From positions 62,001-126,000 of the forward strand of contig JAFEMH010001353.1 in the NCBI GenBank assembly GCA_022495995.1: DNA of 64,000 nucleotides. Reading direction: 5' to 3'. The position numbers and the translations under genes are program-made. Under the pieces are notes generated by a model that saw nothing but the letters and a program-made list of their open reading frames with translations, was not told the DNA's origin and ran no database searches. Of the stretch, positions 32,271 through 44,026 are shown piece by piece. Position 1 is the first letter of the stretch. Each line of letters starts with the position of its first letter. The stretch is from Adenophora triphylla var. japonica. Taxonomy: Eukaryota; Streptophyta; Magnoliopsida; Asterales; Campanulaceae.

Positions 32271-33990
32271 CTAGAAGTAGTATTTGATGAGGTGAGTAGC
32301 ATGCCAAGGATGTTTCAACTCGTCACCTCCGGGATGAGCTATCATGTAGGTTCCTTCTTTGACGACTCGAGTGATCACATAGGGACCTTCCCAGTTAGGA
32401 GATAGCTTGTTCTGCTGGGTCCTTCTACCCGTTGCTTCAATCTTTCTTAACACATAATCTCCAACCTGGAATGACCTTGCTTTAACCCTCTTGTCGTGGT
32501 AACTCTTAGTTCGCTGTTTGTAGTTAACCATTCGGAGGTAGGCTGTTTCTCGCTTCTCGTCGATCAGATCCAGGTCGATCAATCTGTTGGTATCATTTTG
32601 CTCTTGATTGAAGAAAGTCACTCTAGCAGTGGGGAATCTGAGCTCAGCAGGTGCCATAGCCTCTGATCCATACGTAAGTGCAAAAGGGGTTTCCCCCGTA
32701 GGCCCCCGAGTGGTTGTACGAACTGCCCAAAGAGCAAGTGGAAGTTCGTCCAACCAGTTGTTGCGTCGACCTACGAGTCCTGTCTTGAGTGATGATAGGA
32801 CAAGTTTATTCGGCCTTGACTTGCCCATTTCCTTGAGGGTAGGCGACGAAGATTGCCAATGCTTGATTCCCACTCTGTTCATCTACGCCGAAAGCTACGG
32901 AGAATTGCGGTCCGTTGTACGATACTATGGCTCGAGGAAAACCAAATCGACACCAAATAAAATCATGAATGAAATTGATAGCATTTTCCTCTGTGATACG
33001 AGCTAATGGTTTGGCCTCAACCCATTTGGTGAAGTAGTCTATGGCCACTATCACGTACTTGCAGTTTCCTCGGGCGGGAGGGAAGGGTCCAATCAGGTCG
33101 ACGCCCCACATATCAAATGGCCAAGCTGCGATCACAGGAGTCTGCTCTGTTGTAGGCACATGGGGAAGGTTGGCAAACCTTTGGCATTGATCACATTGCT
33201 GAACAAAGTTGTGAGTGTCAGTTCTCATGTGTGGCCAGTAGTATCCCAACGTGATTAATTTGTCAGCAAGAGTCCTGGCCCCCGGGTGTCCACCACAAAT
33301 TCCACTATGCACTTCGTGTATCAATAGGGCGACCTCTTGGGGATGGATGCATTTTAGCAACGGCCGAGTATAAGATCTCCTGAACAGATCGCCTCCTTGA
33401 ATGACATACCTTGGAGCTTTCTTTTTGATAGCTCGAGCCTTCTTCTCGTCATCTGGCAGCTCTCCATTTTCTAGGTATGCTTTCATTTCCTCGATCCAAC
33501 ACTTCTCCTGAGTCCAATTTCTTGAGGGATCATCTATGCACTGAATTTTTACCCTCTCGTAAGCTGGATTTTCTAGGAAGGAGATGGGCTCGTCATGTGG
33601 CTCATCTGAAGTAGCAAGTTTCGAAAGGAGATCAGCTAGCTCGTTATCTTCTCTTCCAATTCTTTGAATCTCCCAGAATTCTAAGTCTTTTATTAGCTCC
33701 TTCACCAGGTCGCAGTATTTGATGAGAGTAGAACTAAGCACTTCGTACTCACCTCTGACCTGGTTGACTATCAATTGTGAGTCACAGTAAGCCATGATCT
33801 TAGTTGCTCCGAAGCACTTGGCGTACTCAATAGCTGCAATCAAGGCCTCATATTCAGCTTGGTTGTTGGAAGCGTCAAATTTGAACCTTAGCGATTCCTC
33901 GTAAACAGTCCCCGGACTACGGCTCGATCAAGACAATTCCGGCTCCAGCGACATTTTTGGTTGCTGACCCGTGCTGAATAGACCTTCCAA
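32271..33990 (-). pseudogene. Gypsy-1 second RNase H and integrase, broken
   Basis: An archaeal-type RNase H comes first ('NQAEYEALIAAIEYAKCFGA', split by a shift near 33850; 'GREDNELADLLSKLA' at the end). It is followed by the integrase zinc finger ('HSGICGGHPGARTL', 'CDQCQRF') and catalytic core ('WGVDLIGPFPPARGNCKYVI'). The second catalytic position reads IVSYNGPQF, with Tyr where the family has the catalytic Asp. Frame changes follow at about 32880 and again near 32800. The C-terminal region 'NKLSPNWEGPYVITRVVKEG' ends the pol at 32271. No chromodomain is present. Confidence 0.85.
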
Positions 33991-35399
33991 CAATCGACGG
34001 GTAAAGTGATGTCGACTTGTGACTCGGCTCTTTCCCTTTGCCCTTTTCTTTTGGAGCTCTGCTCGTCATCTTCCTTGGTGAACGTAAGCTCGACCAAGAA
34101 GTCGGCGTAGCTTGAGCTTTCAACGCCTTTCGAGGTCGATACTCGATGTCAAATTCGGTGAGGGCAATTGACCAATTGAGTAGTCGACACGAACTCTCCG
34201 GCTTGTGCAGTATTTTTCTTAAGGGAGCATTTGTAAGAACCGCGATTGGATGAGCCAGAAAGTAAGCTCGTAACTTTCTTGAAGCTACGACTAGAGCATA
34301 AGCAACTTTCTCAGCGTTGTAATACACCTTTCCACATCGATAAAGCTTTGCGATATAGTACACGCGAGCTTCGAAGCCCTTCATCCTCTCTAATCAATCT
34401 GCGACAGCGGCTTGTCTCCTGCAGATAGATACACAAATAAAGTCTCACCAGTCATCGGGCTACTGAGCAAAGGTGGAGTAGCAAGATAATCCTTCAATTG
34501 TTGGAACGACGAATGACATTCGGTCGTCCATTCAAAGCTTTTCGTCCCCCTCAATGCTTTGAAGAAGGGGAGAGACCTTTCTGCTGACTTTGATATGAAG
34601 CGACCAAGAGCTGCTACCCTCCCATTAAGTCGCTGCATCTCTTTGATAGTGGTGGGAGCCTTCATGTCGACTAAAGCCCTTATCTTCTCTGGATTAGCTT
34701 CTATGCCCCTTTGAGATACCATGAATCCCAAGAACTTGCCAGCTGCCACTCCAAACACACATTTACTGGGGTTGAGCTTCATGTCGTTTGCTCGTAGATT
34801 GGCGAATGTCTCCTTTAGGTCGACCACGTGACTCCCGGCCTTAGTTTTAATGACCATGTCGTCAACGTAGGCCTCCATATTTCGACCGATCTGTGAGGCA
34901 AAGACTTTGTTCACCATCCTCTGATATGTCGCTCCTGCATTCTTCAAACCAAATGGCATCATATTGTAGCAGTAGATGCCCCAGTACAACGCTTATTTGT
35001 TTGACTATATCATCCTCGTGCATCTTAATCTGGTGGTAGCCGAGTAAGCGTCGAGAGCGAGGTGGAGTGACCGGCAATAGAATCAACTAGCTTGTCGATC
35101 CTTGGAAGGGGATAACTGTCCTTTGGGCAAGCTAGATTAAGAGTAGTGAAGTCGACACACATCCGCCATTTGCCATTTGATTTCTTCACCATGACCACGT
35201 TGGCCAACCACGTTGTATGAGTGGCCTCCTTGATTATACCTGCACTCAAAAGTTTTTGTACCTGCTTGCTTTGATAGCCTCTTCCTTGTCGCGAGCAAAA
35301 CTTCTCAACTTTTGGGGTCTCGGCTTTATGGTCGGGTTGACTTCCAGTCTGTGAACAGCGACCTCCTCCTTGATTCCCCTCATGTCTTCTACTCTCCAT
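33917..35399 (-). pseudogene. Gypsy-1 reverse transcriptase and first RNase H, broken
   Basis: The reverse transcriptase fingers 'NVVMVKKSNGKWRMCVDFT' and 'ACPKDSYPLPRIDKLVD' lie in one frame to about 35060. 'GYHQIKMHEDD' is in a second frame, and 'MMPFGLKNAGATYQRM' with the catalytic motif YVDDM in a third (34989-34390). RNase H follows ('LFVYLSAGDK', then 'KLRAYFLAHPIAVLTNAPLR') to 33917. At least three frameshifts separate the pieces, so no full enzyme can be made. Confidence 0.88.
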
Positions 35400-36400
35400 G
35401 CAAAGACATCATTACTTTCCTTGAGTAGCTCGATGATTTACGCTCGCTCCTCAAGCCCGATATTTGCTTCCCAATCTGAATTTTTGATCGGGGTAAGAAG
35501 GGTTGGTGATTACGACTCTAGCTCATCCACGGCTTCTAGCTCTGGTCCATCTACGAATTGTAGAGTCTCCACTATGATCTCCCACGACCTTTTGTCTTTC
35601 CTCGGCTCCCAAGTATGGAGCCTCCTCGGCTATCATATCATCAAGCTTGTCTGCAACCTTGTTGGTAGGGGCCCCAGAGTTATTGTCTATCTGGAGGCAT
35701 AGGTCTCCTATGACGACTTGATCGACCATAACTACATACTGAATCGACCTTAGTGGTGTTAGAGTGACGTGTCGACTCAAGCATGACCTCGTCATTTGAG
35801 CGATAGGTCGACTCTACCACGTCGGTGATTGTTGACGGTCGGGTAGTTTTGGTGGCGGCGAGACGGCTTCAAGTAACCATCGGCGGTCTCAATTTCTAGC
35901 TCCCTTTTCTTTCTTTCTCTTAGAACATGATCCGAGATAAGCACGAGCCGTGCCTTGTACGCAACCCACTCCGGCGAGGTGTGGGGAACTTTACTCGGCG
36001 ATGAGGAATTGATGCTACCATTCCAAGAGCGACTGTCCGGGAATTCCAAGTATGGCGGCATAGTCACTATTTACATCAATTACGATAAATTGTACCTTCG
36101 AGACAATCTGAGGGGTCTTTGGCCTAGGTCGACGTCGAGCACTATCGGCCTTTAGCATCAACTCGGTGGTTGGTGAAGCCCTCCACACTGCCATCATATC
36201 TCTCCATTTGTTCATCATTAAGGCCCATTTCCTTGAAAGTTTTGTAAAACAAAATATCCTTGCGAGGCCCCGTGTCGACTAAGAGTACGCTCGTCGTACA
36301 TCCATCAATGAGACACTGGGATGACGAGAACTTGCTCCCTAGCCGCCATATTTGTTGCCAATTCGTGGGGGTAGAAGGCGATTGCCTCATCTCTTATTTC
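35400..36400 (-). pseudogene. Gypsy-1 protease region, broken
   Basis: The aspartic protease motif is VLLVDTGPRKDILFY (within 36390-36142; DTG intact, next residue Pro where Ala or Ser is usual), followed by 'MERYDGSVEGFTNHR'. A frame change leads to 'FIVIDVNSDYAAILGIPG' (36218-36015). The 35400-35800 part is an acidic linker before reverse transcriptase. Confidence 0.8.
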
Positions 36401-38400
36401 TCTCCTTGGAGGCACATGTGGGGCCTTATTAAGCTCGGAATATCTTGTGCTTGATGGCCGTGTTGCTTGCTTGTTCGATGATGACCCCCTGAGTTCGGTC
36501 TAGGCCGCCTAGGTCCTTGTTGCCCACCTGTTGGGCCGCTCACCTCCCCGGCTTGAGGTCTCTTCCACATAAGCTTCGAGTCTCCACTGGTCGACCATTC
36601 TCTGGATGATACGCTTTAATCCCAAGCAATCCTCGTGAGATGACCGGTGTCTTTGTGGTAGTCGCGGTACTAACATGTTGTCCCGCCTAAACTTGTTGCA
36701 CTGGATTCATTGGGACTGGAGGAGCCGGCTCGACGGCATTCAAAATCTCGGTTCGACTCACCGTGAGGGAGTGAAAGCTTCGGGCACCTTCTGTCGCCCT
36801 AGTTACATTCTTTCCATTTTTATTGTTCCCCCATTCTTGTTGGAGTCCTTTTTATCGTCGGCCGACTTCAACCTTGGGGCTCTTACCGTTCTTCTTTTCT
36901 TTCCTTTCCTCGGCCGTGAGCGACATTATACACCTTTTCAAACAACTCCTGTCGAGTTGTGACCAGTTCGGACCGTGAGCTCGTAGTCCATGTCTTCGAG
37001 GAAATACCACTTCGGAAGCAATTGATTACCTCCACTGTCTGTGAGGTCTTCCTCTATTTTATCAACCATCTCTTTGAACTTGGTGAAATAGCTCATCGAG
37101 CTTTCATTCTTACCACTGCACCAAGTTGTTCGGATCGATGACGGTTATCTTTCTAGCTCCTGCGGTCGAGAAGCGCTCTAAGAATTTTGTTCTGAAGGAT
37201 GCCCATGTGGTGATACTACCAGCAGCCAAACCATTGAACCAAGTTAAAGCTGCCCCAGTTAGTGTGCTTAGGAGCGCCTTGCACATGTTGTCATCCTCAT
37301 TGGCGACAAAACACATAGTGGCTTCCGGGTGTGATATGTGGCTCCTGGCATTTGTCGACCCAGTACTTCTCGAGAAGAGGCAACTGAAAGTAGGAGGAGG
37401 TCGACTATCTCTGATTTCTTTGGAAAAAGGTCGAAGCGCAAAGTCAATTCGTTCAACCTTTCCCGTCTCTTTTTTCTGCTCCTCTTCCCATTGCTCAAAT
37501 TTCTTTTTCATCAACAACCATTCTCTGGCATCGGGTCTCTCATCTCCTGGAGGAGCGGCATTCGACCTCTGGCCTTCACTCTAGGGAGTCACACCGCCTC
37601 TCCTCCTGTCTCTGTGGGAATTGGCTCTCTACGATCGGGAACTGGGGATCTATGCACTGTTACTTCTTTGAGGCGACCTGCGCCTCTCGGCAACGAGATG
37701 GCGACTGCGCTGTCCTCTCTTATAGGCGACTGCGCCCATTTCTCGTCTCTTTGAGACCCTGATCTCTGAGTTCGCGCCGGAGAAACATGCCTGTTTCTAT
37801 TGGGCGATTAAGCGTGTCCTTAAGTCGGCGAGCCTCCTGCTCTCTATTTACGGTGAGGCGGCCCTCGAGTCGTTACTCGGCACATGCACGATGGTAGGAG
37901 CTCGGCGAACTATCCTGTTGTCACCATTCTGTCCCACACCTTCATTTGGCCTCATACTCCTAGCACTTTGTTGTCCATTAGAGACACAGTACGATCCACT
38001 CTTTCGGGCGCACGTCGGCTGCTCTGCTTCTTCCATAGCTATTAGGTCGGCCAAAATCGGGCCCTCTCTAACATCATCTCTTTCTTGCTCATAGGGTTGG
38101 TGGAGGGACACTGCCATGTGTCCAACGTTCATCCGAGCAATTGGACGTTTAGGAGGAGTGGAGCTCCTTGCCCATCCATGTGCCTTTTGCCTCTCCTTGT
38201 GTCGAGGCAAACCCTGCCATCAACGATCTTGGTAGAGCGTGTGGCTCTACCATGAGGACGATTTGGTGGTGGAGGAGGCAAATTCAAGTTTTCGGCATTT
38301 GCATTTGCATTAGTGTTGTTGTTGTTCACTTCTTCATGCCCAGTGAAGCCTCGGATACGTGTCCGTCCGAAGTCACCATTGTTGCGAGGTTGTTAAAAAT
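36401..38400 (-). pseudogene. Gypsy-1 gag, broken
   Basis: The N-terminal part is Asn/Pro-rich ('LNLPPPPPNRPHGRATRS', about 38290-38230) and the middle is charged. The conserved capsid-like core is 'MCKALLSTLTGAALTWFNGL' and 'SFRTKFLERFSTAGARK' at about 37290-37150. The corresponding Gypsy-2 core reads 'MCKALTSTL' and 'RKKFLGRFATAGERR'. The zinc-finger end (36400-37100) is scrambled over several frames. Confidence 0.8.
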
Positions 38401-38420
38401 TTCGAGGTCAAGTTGAAGCA

Positions 38421-38440
38421 CGTTTCCCGTGATGGAACCA
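38421..38440 (-). other. Gypsy-1 primer-binding site (tRNA-Glu-like)
   Basis: On the minus strand TGGTTCCATCACGGGAAACG follows the 5' LTR. It matches the Gypsy-2 site except for the CAC/TGCC difference. The first bases agree with the 3' end of plant tRNA-Glu (…GGAACCA). Confidence 0.72.
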
Positions 38441-38441
38441 G

Positions 38442-39075
38442 CGATCTTTGCGGGAAATGTGCTTATCGGTCTTCCTCCACGTGGCGGGGCCCGATCACAC
38501 AGCTCCTTGACACAGCAGAACCACGACTAGCCAGGATGTGTCTCCGGCGAAGACGCTCGGGCGTGAGAGTAAGATTACCGTTGTTTATAGCTCAAAATGT
38601 ATTGAATAATGAATTCTGATAACAAAATGGCAGTTACCTTTCACCGTTTGGTAGTGATGAAGTATTTATAGGCAAGAGTGATGTATTTTGGGGAGCGGCA
38701 TGTCCTCAGAGATTATAGCCGCGGTTACTTGGTCATGGGCACGTGTCTATAACGGTCCCTAATTTGTAGGGATGTAGTTGTGAGCATTAATTGTCCAAAT
38801 AAGCCGGTAAGTGTCAGGTCGTCACTTGTTGATTTAGGTCGAGGTCGCCACTCGTGGAATGGTCGACCTGACTGTCGGGTAGAGCATGGTTCATGAGGTC
38901 GGACTAAGTTAGGTCGGGACCTGTAAGTCGGACCATGGGCTTAGTCCGACTGATGTGTGAGATGGGCCTTGGGCCTTGTTCTGATTGGATTAGTTTCATT
39001 GAGAATGTGGGTGCCAACGCTATCTGTGATTGGGCTTTACTCGTTTGGCCCAATTCGACACTTTTGGTATGTTCA
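38442..39075 (-). repeat. Gypsy-1 5' LTR
   Basis: About 634 bp. The element-strand start is TGAACATACC at 39075. The inner end (plus strand gatctttgcggg) is slightly degraded compared with the intact TGATGCTGCAGG of the partner. TATAAATA box on the minus strand at 38670-38663. Confidence 0.9.
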
Positions 39076-39080
39076 AGTAC

Positions 39081-39235
39081 TATGATAAAATTGTATTTTA
39101 TTTAAAAATGTGATACTTAATTTAGAAAAGAAAAAAAGAAATGACATTTAATATACTCTCTCTGTCCCAAAATCCTTGTATTTCTAACATTTTATACACA
39201 TATTAATAAGAAAAACAATCAATACATATCAAATA
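39081..39235. other. Right flank of Gypsy-1 with a MITE left-end remnant
   Basis: AT-rich. CTCTCTCTGTCCCAAAATCC at 39155 looks like a Stowaway left terminus, but no right end belongs to it. Confidence 0.45.
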
Positions 39236-39510
39236 CCCCTTCCGACCCAGTAGAAGCTTCCCATTTTGCCATTTTGGGTGTCCCATTAAAAACTTTCACT
39301 TTCCTTTTTTGGCAAATAATCTATATTATTTCCTCCACTCATTCTCTTTCCTACATTATTTTAATACTCACAACATCATTATAATTTACTATTTCCTTCA
39401 CTCATTCTCTCCTATTTTCAAATTACACTCATAATATTTTTTCTTCCCACCCATTTTATTAATTTGCATGCAAAGCCAAAAATGGAAAGCTTATATTGGG
39501 ACAGAGGGAG
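39236..39510. mobile_element. Stowaway-type MITE, 275 bp
   Basis: Left end CCCCTTCCGACCCAGTAGAA, right end TTATATTGGGACAGAGGGAG, TA on both sides. The inner arms share 'agcttcccattttgcc' and, inverted, 'ggaaagct'. The body contains 'cactcattctctttcc', the complement of the 'gagagaatgagtg' word found in other MITEs here. Confidence 0.78.
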
Positions 39511-39987
39511 TATACTAAACTATCTTTTAAATATTTCAATTACCTAGGCAATTAAATATTTTTACTATAACAACTAACTAATCATTAATAAGTGCATTTT
39601 AGGCAAATTGTGTCAATGTTTTATGGGAAAATGTAAAATTGCAAATATTTTAAAACAAAAAATCTCTCATAAAACAGCAAATATTTTGAGAGCAAGAAAA
39701 TATTCATAAAGATAATATTTTTTTTTCTATTTTTTATTTGGATATTGAATGAGCTGTAATAATCAAATAAACAAAATCTGATGCAAAATGCTCTGAAATA
39801 CTTGCAGTTCACTAATATTTTGGCCCTTTATCTTATATCTAGAAAATTTAAAGAGTTAGGTTTAGACTTGGTTTGGTGTCCCTCCAATATAAATTAGGTC
39901 TACATCACTTCTGTCTGGCCCACACTTTTTAAAACTATACTTTTGGTACTGAAAATTTTGCAATTGGGAAATGTAAAATAATAAATA
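39511..39987. other. AT-rich intergenic DNA
   Basis: No gene or recognised element between the two MITEs. Confidence 0.5.
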
Positions 39988-40191
39988 CTCCCTCCGTCCC
40001 ACGTCATTGTGAACCATTTTTCCGGGCACAATAATTAAGAAATACTATTATTAAGATAATGAAAATGTGTGGTAGGAAATGAAGAGAGAGAATGAGTGGA
40101 GTTAATAGTAGGTTGATTGAATAAATTGTATGGTGAAAAATGAAGAGAGAGAATGAGTGGGTGGGATAGGGTGAATATAAAATAATAAATT
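39988..40191. mobile_element. Left part of a Stowaway-type MITE split by Gypsy-2
   Basis: Begins CTCCCTCCGTCCCACGTCAT after TA. The body carries 'gagagagaatgagtgg' twice. It is cut at the AAATT target site of Gypsy-2. The remaining part with the right terminus is at 52202-52282. Confidence 0.88.
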
Positions 40192-41119
40192 TGAACGGAA
40201 TAATCTGTGATGGATCGAGCCCAATGTTTACTACGAGCTCGGGGGCCCAATAGGCCCATCAAAGGACCAACCACAGGATCAGATCAAAGCCTTGGGTCAT
40301 GGGCCGTCCAACACTGGTTGGCAGTCGTCGCCATTGAGCGACCAAACCCTTCCAAACGACGAGCCATTTGTACTATCAAGGGAAAGGGCTAACTTCTAGC
40401 CCGTCGATACACCGAAGAAGAGATCGTCGACATGGAGCTAGGCCCTTCTAACGACGAGCCTTCCCTTGGGACCAACCGGCACTCGTCCAAGAGTAAGCGA
40501 CGTCATTGAACGGCTAACTCTCTCTCGACGAGTCATACCTCAGGGAGACGACCCAACTGGACGTACAGCTCCAGGTCGTCTCTTCTATTAAGCTTCCTCA
40601 ACAAGCTTGGTTAATTAGCTAATCTGGGATAATGTCAGATCTGCTACAGTGCCTTGTTATATGTGCAATCACGCAATCAGTAATAACTACAAAAGGTACA
40701 CAGGTTGACTTTCCCTCATAAGGCAAGCTGCTTATCAATGTCAGAAGCTGCAGTGTCCTTACATAGACGGACCATTCCCAGCGTGACACGTGTACACCTA
40801 GAAGGCAGAGCTGATCTAACGGTTGGAGACCATCCAATCCAACGGCTCTGGTGAAAACCCTAATATCACTATTCCTACTATAAATAAGAGAGTATCAACA
40901 TGGACAAAGGTAATGCTTTATTGCATATTCACGTACCCACTCACATATCATATTATCTGCACCACTTTTCAGTCCATCATCTTACTCTCACGCCGGAGGG
41001 GCTTGCCGGAAGACCCCCGGCGCAGTTTCACCCTTGTTTCTTGTGCTGTGCAGATCCATAGCTAGCTCATTCATTGCTGGACACAAGGAACTGAGCCCAC
41101 ACGCTTTCCTGCGCGATCA
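40192..41119 (+). repeat. Gypsy-2 5' LTR
   Basis: 928 bp, TGAACGGAATAATC to CTGCGCGATCA. TATAAATA box at 40879-40886. Rich in 'cgacgag' and 'gtcgtc' words, as is the element's interior. Confidence 0.95.
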
Positions 41120-41122
41120 GAT

Positions 41123-41142
41123 TGGTTCCATTGCCGGGAAAC
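41123..41142 (+). other. Gypsy-2 primer-binding site (tRNA-Glu-like)
   Basis: TGGTTCCATTGCCGGGAAAC starts three bases after the LTR. The first 16 bases differ at one position from the complement of a plant tRNA-Glu 3' end (…CCCGGCAACGGAACCA, recalled from known tRNA sequences). Confidence 0.75.
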
Positions 41143-41190
41143 GTGTTAGTGATCTCCAGTAGAAGGAATACAACCAGAAGAGTTTGAAAA

Positions 41191-43110
41191 ATGGTGTCAG
41201 ATGGCCATACGGCCAGCAAGTCTACAGCAGATGAGGGCGTTCCACCTCAACAAGAAAATCCCAGGCCACCCTCACCACCTAGGAACCCTAACTCAAGGGT
41301 TACCAGGTCACATGGGATGGTTGACGATACAGGCCTTCAAACGGCCAGGAGAAGAGAGAAAAGGCACCGCTGCCGGCGCCAGAGAGAGACCTCCACTGGA
41401 AAGGAGGCCTCGAGGCAGGCAAGATATGCGGGGAGGTCCCTCTAACCCTAATCTCGACAGGGCGGCTTTCCTCGTCGAAAGAGCCAACGCCCTCAAGGAG
41501 TTTTTGCAAATCCAAGACGAGCTCATTCGTATGGCCGCTCCTCAAGCTCCCCAGGCATCCCACCAAACAATCTCGTCAGGAAGGAGGAGAAGAAACCAGA
41601 GAGAGAATGCTGGTCGTCGCGAAGGGGCCACCGAGAATGAACGGGTTGTACCACGCTTGACCTAAGGGATCACATTAACGAGAGGCGGAGCCAAGGAGCA
41701 CCGTCGCAGCAACGGCTTGACACTGGGAAGTAGACCCTCGTAGAGCGTTAGTCGTCGAGAACCCCGAAGCAAATCGAATCGGATTGTCCGCGGTCATCCA
41801 CGAGACTCAGTCATCAAGAAATGAACAAGCGCAGAGCCAAAGAGAGAGAACTCGTACCCCACCTCGTCATGAACGAGAACTGTCAAGATCTTATAGGCCG
41901 TCTCCCCCTCCTAGCTACAGGGAGCGATCCATCTCACGACGACCCGCCCCCACCGTGAGGCAACGATCTAACACCGTTACCCGGGGGCCCCGTCAAGATA
42001 GGATTCCCCACGCCGTCCCAGCAGGAGGGGTAGATATGAGAGAGTTCTTGAGGCGAGGCGCCAAGTGGAAGAAGCGACGAGCAAAAGAAAGAAAACTGGA
42101 CAAATGACGACTCGATGACGACAAAATGGCACTATGAATCCCCTTGCACCCTGGATGTTGGAAACAGGACCCCCAGAACCGGGCTTTAACCTACCCAAAC
42201 TTAAACCATACGACGGCTCCACCAGTGCCATCGACCACATGCAACACCTGGAGGCACAGATGTACGTAGTGGCAAAAGCCTCAGGCCACGACGACATCAT
42301 GTGCAAGGCCCTTACGAGTACACTGGTCGACGCAGGCTACGAGATGGTTTAGAAGCTTACCCGGGGAGTATCGAATCATGGAAGCAGATGAGAAAGAAGT
42401 TTTTAGGAAGGTTTGCTACGGCGGGAGAGCGTCGTAAGACTGTCAACGACCTTAGCAACATATCCCAAGGAGCCACTGAAAGTTCGATGAGCTATTTCAA
42501 GAGATTCAAGAAACTGGTAGATCAGATTGATGAAGACCTAACAGACAGGGAAATCATAAATTGCTTCAGACACGGCGTCATTTCCCCCACTCTAGACTAC
42601 GAGCTTCAAGTCCACCCGGCCAAGTCCCGCAAAGACCTCTATGCCAAGGCGTACGCCGTCGCCGAGGCTGAAGAAAGAAAGGTTCAAAGGGAGGGAAAGG
42701 CCGTCGACGAGGTTCAAGCGACAAGATCCAAGAAGGATAAGGTCGGAGAAAAAGGAAAAGACAAAGTGAAAGCAGAAAAAGTCCCGGAGTCGTACACTCC
42801 ACTCACTGTGTCTAGAGCCGAAATTTTGAGCAATGTTGATTTTGGCCCGGCGCCGAAGATGAATCCCAACGGGAAGGGAAAGAAAAACATGAACAAATAT
42901 TGCGAATATCACAGGGATAAAGGACATGATACCGAGGAATGTTTCAGCTTGAAAAAGATCATTCAAAGATGGATCGACGATGGGCGACTTGGAGAATATG
43001 TAAGGAAGGATCGTCGGGCGGCCAACACACGAGCGGCTAACGACGACCCTCCCGGAGGAACCCTAGAATGGTCTGGTAATCTACGAAGAGACGAGCAAGA
43101 ACCAAATTAA
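41191..43110 (+). pseudogene. Gypsy-2 gag, broken
   Basis: The ATG at 41191 opens a Pro/Arg-rich N-terminus ('PPRNPNSRVTRSHGMVDD'). The frame is lost near 41445 and the Arg-rich linker runs over several frames. The conserved core resumes at 42134 ('PWMLETGPPEPGFNLPKL') and, after a shift near 42340, continues 42352-43110 with 'RKKFLGRFATAGERRKTV' and the C/H motif 'KYCEYHRDKGHDTEECF', the Tat-type zinc-binding box. Confidence 0.85.
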
Positions 43111-43174
43111 GAGCGCCATCTACCATCTAAAGAAGGCCCCACATGTCCCCCAAAAATCAGAAACTCCAAACGAC

Positions 43175-44026
43175 GTGATAAGTTTCTTTCCCTACGAGTT
43201 GCCAGCCAATCCATTAGCTCGTCAACAAACTCTAGTCATACCTGGTTTCATCGATAACTGCGAATCAAGAAGAATTTTGATCGATACAGGGGCGGCCAAA
43301 GACATCTTGTTTTACAACGTCTACCAGAGAATGGGTCTACCTGATAGCCGCCTAAATCCTTACTTAGGTCGTCTAGAAGGATTCACCAATCACCGGTAGA
43401 TGCAAGGCCAGATCGACCTTCCAGTCGACATCGGAGAACACCCATTGAGAACAATCAAAACAGTGACTTTCATTGTGATCGACGTCGTCAGTGACTACCA
43501 TGCAATCCTTGGTCAACCGGGTCAAGCTGCCTTGGGGATCGTCGCCTCAGTTCCCCATCAACGAGTCAAATTTCCGTCCCGTGCCGGAGTAGGATGTGTG
43601 TTGGGGACGGCCCCAGAATTCCTAGAGCATGTATTAAAGGCAAAACGGACCATTGAAATCGACGATCCAGATCACACAGTGAAGCTCTCTAAATCCGTCA
43701 AGCAAACGACGACCTCGTATACTGGCATCTCGACGATCAAGTGCGTAGACGACCCCGGGGTCTATGAGGAAATATTCATGGACGACCAAGCTGCAAAGCC
43801 ACAACTTTTGGTCGCCCAAGAATCGGGGGCCGAGCTGGATAAATTGATCGACGACGAAGTACCAGATCTGACGCCTGAAGCAAGAAGGAAAATTAAAGAG
43901 ATCGTCATTGAATCCATGGACTTTAGGGACGATGCCCCTGAGATGAAGCCAGTAGACGAGCTAATTGAACTGGTCATTAACCCTAGCTATCCGGAGCGAG
44001 AAAAATCAAGCTGGGGTCTCGGTTAA
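43175..44026 (+). pseudogene. Gypsy-2 protease region with an in-frame stop
   Basis: The aspartic protease motif is 'RILIDTGAAKDILFYN' (DTGA intact). The frame is stopped by TAG at 43397-43399, right after 'GRLEGFTNHR', and continues in the same frame to 44026 ('TFIVIDVVSDYHAILGQPG', acidic linker). The Gypsy-1 copy reads through this position. Confidence 0.85.

Larger units (their letters stand above)
27191..39075 (-). mobile_element. Gypsy-1: Ty3/Gypsy Tat-type retrotransposon with an antisense gene, 11.9 kb
   Basis: Bounded by the target-site duplication AGTAC (27186-27190 and 39076-39080). Its sense strand is minus: 5' LTR at 38442-39075, primer site, gag, protease, reverse transcriptase, RNase H, a second archaeal-type RNase H, integrase, then a gene on the opposite strand, a polypurine tract and the 3' LTR at 27191-27827. 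Two RNase H domains and no chromodomain place it in the Tat lineage of plant Gypsy elements. gag and pol carry several frameshifts, so it is dead. The LTRs differ by a few percent plus small indels, older than Gypsy-2. Confidence 0.93.
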
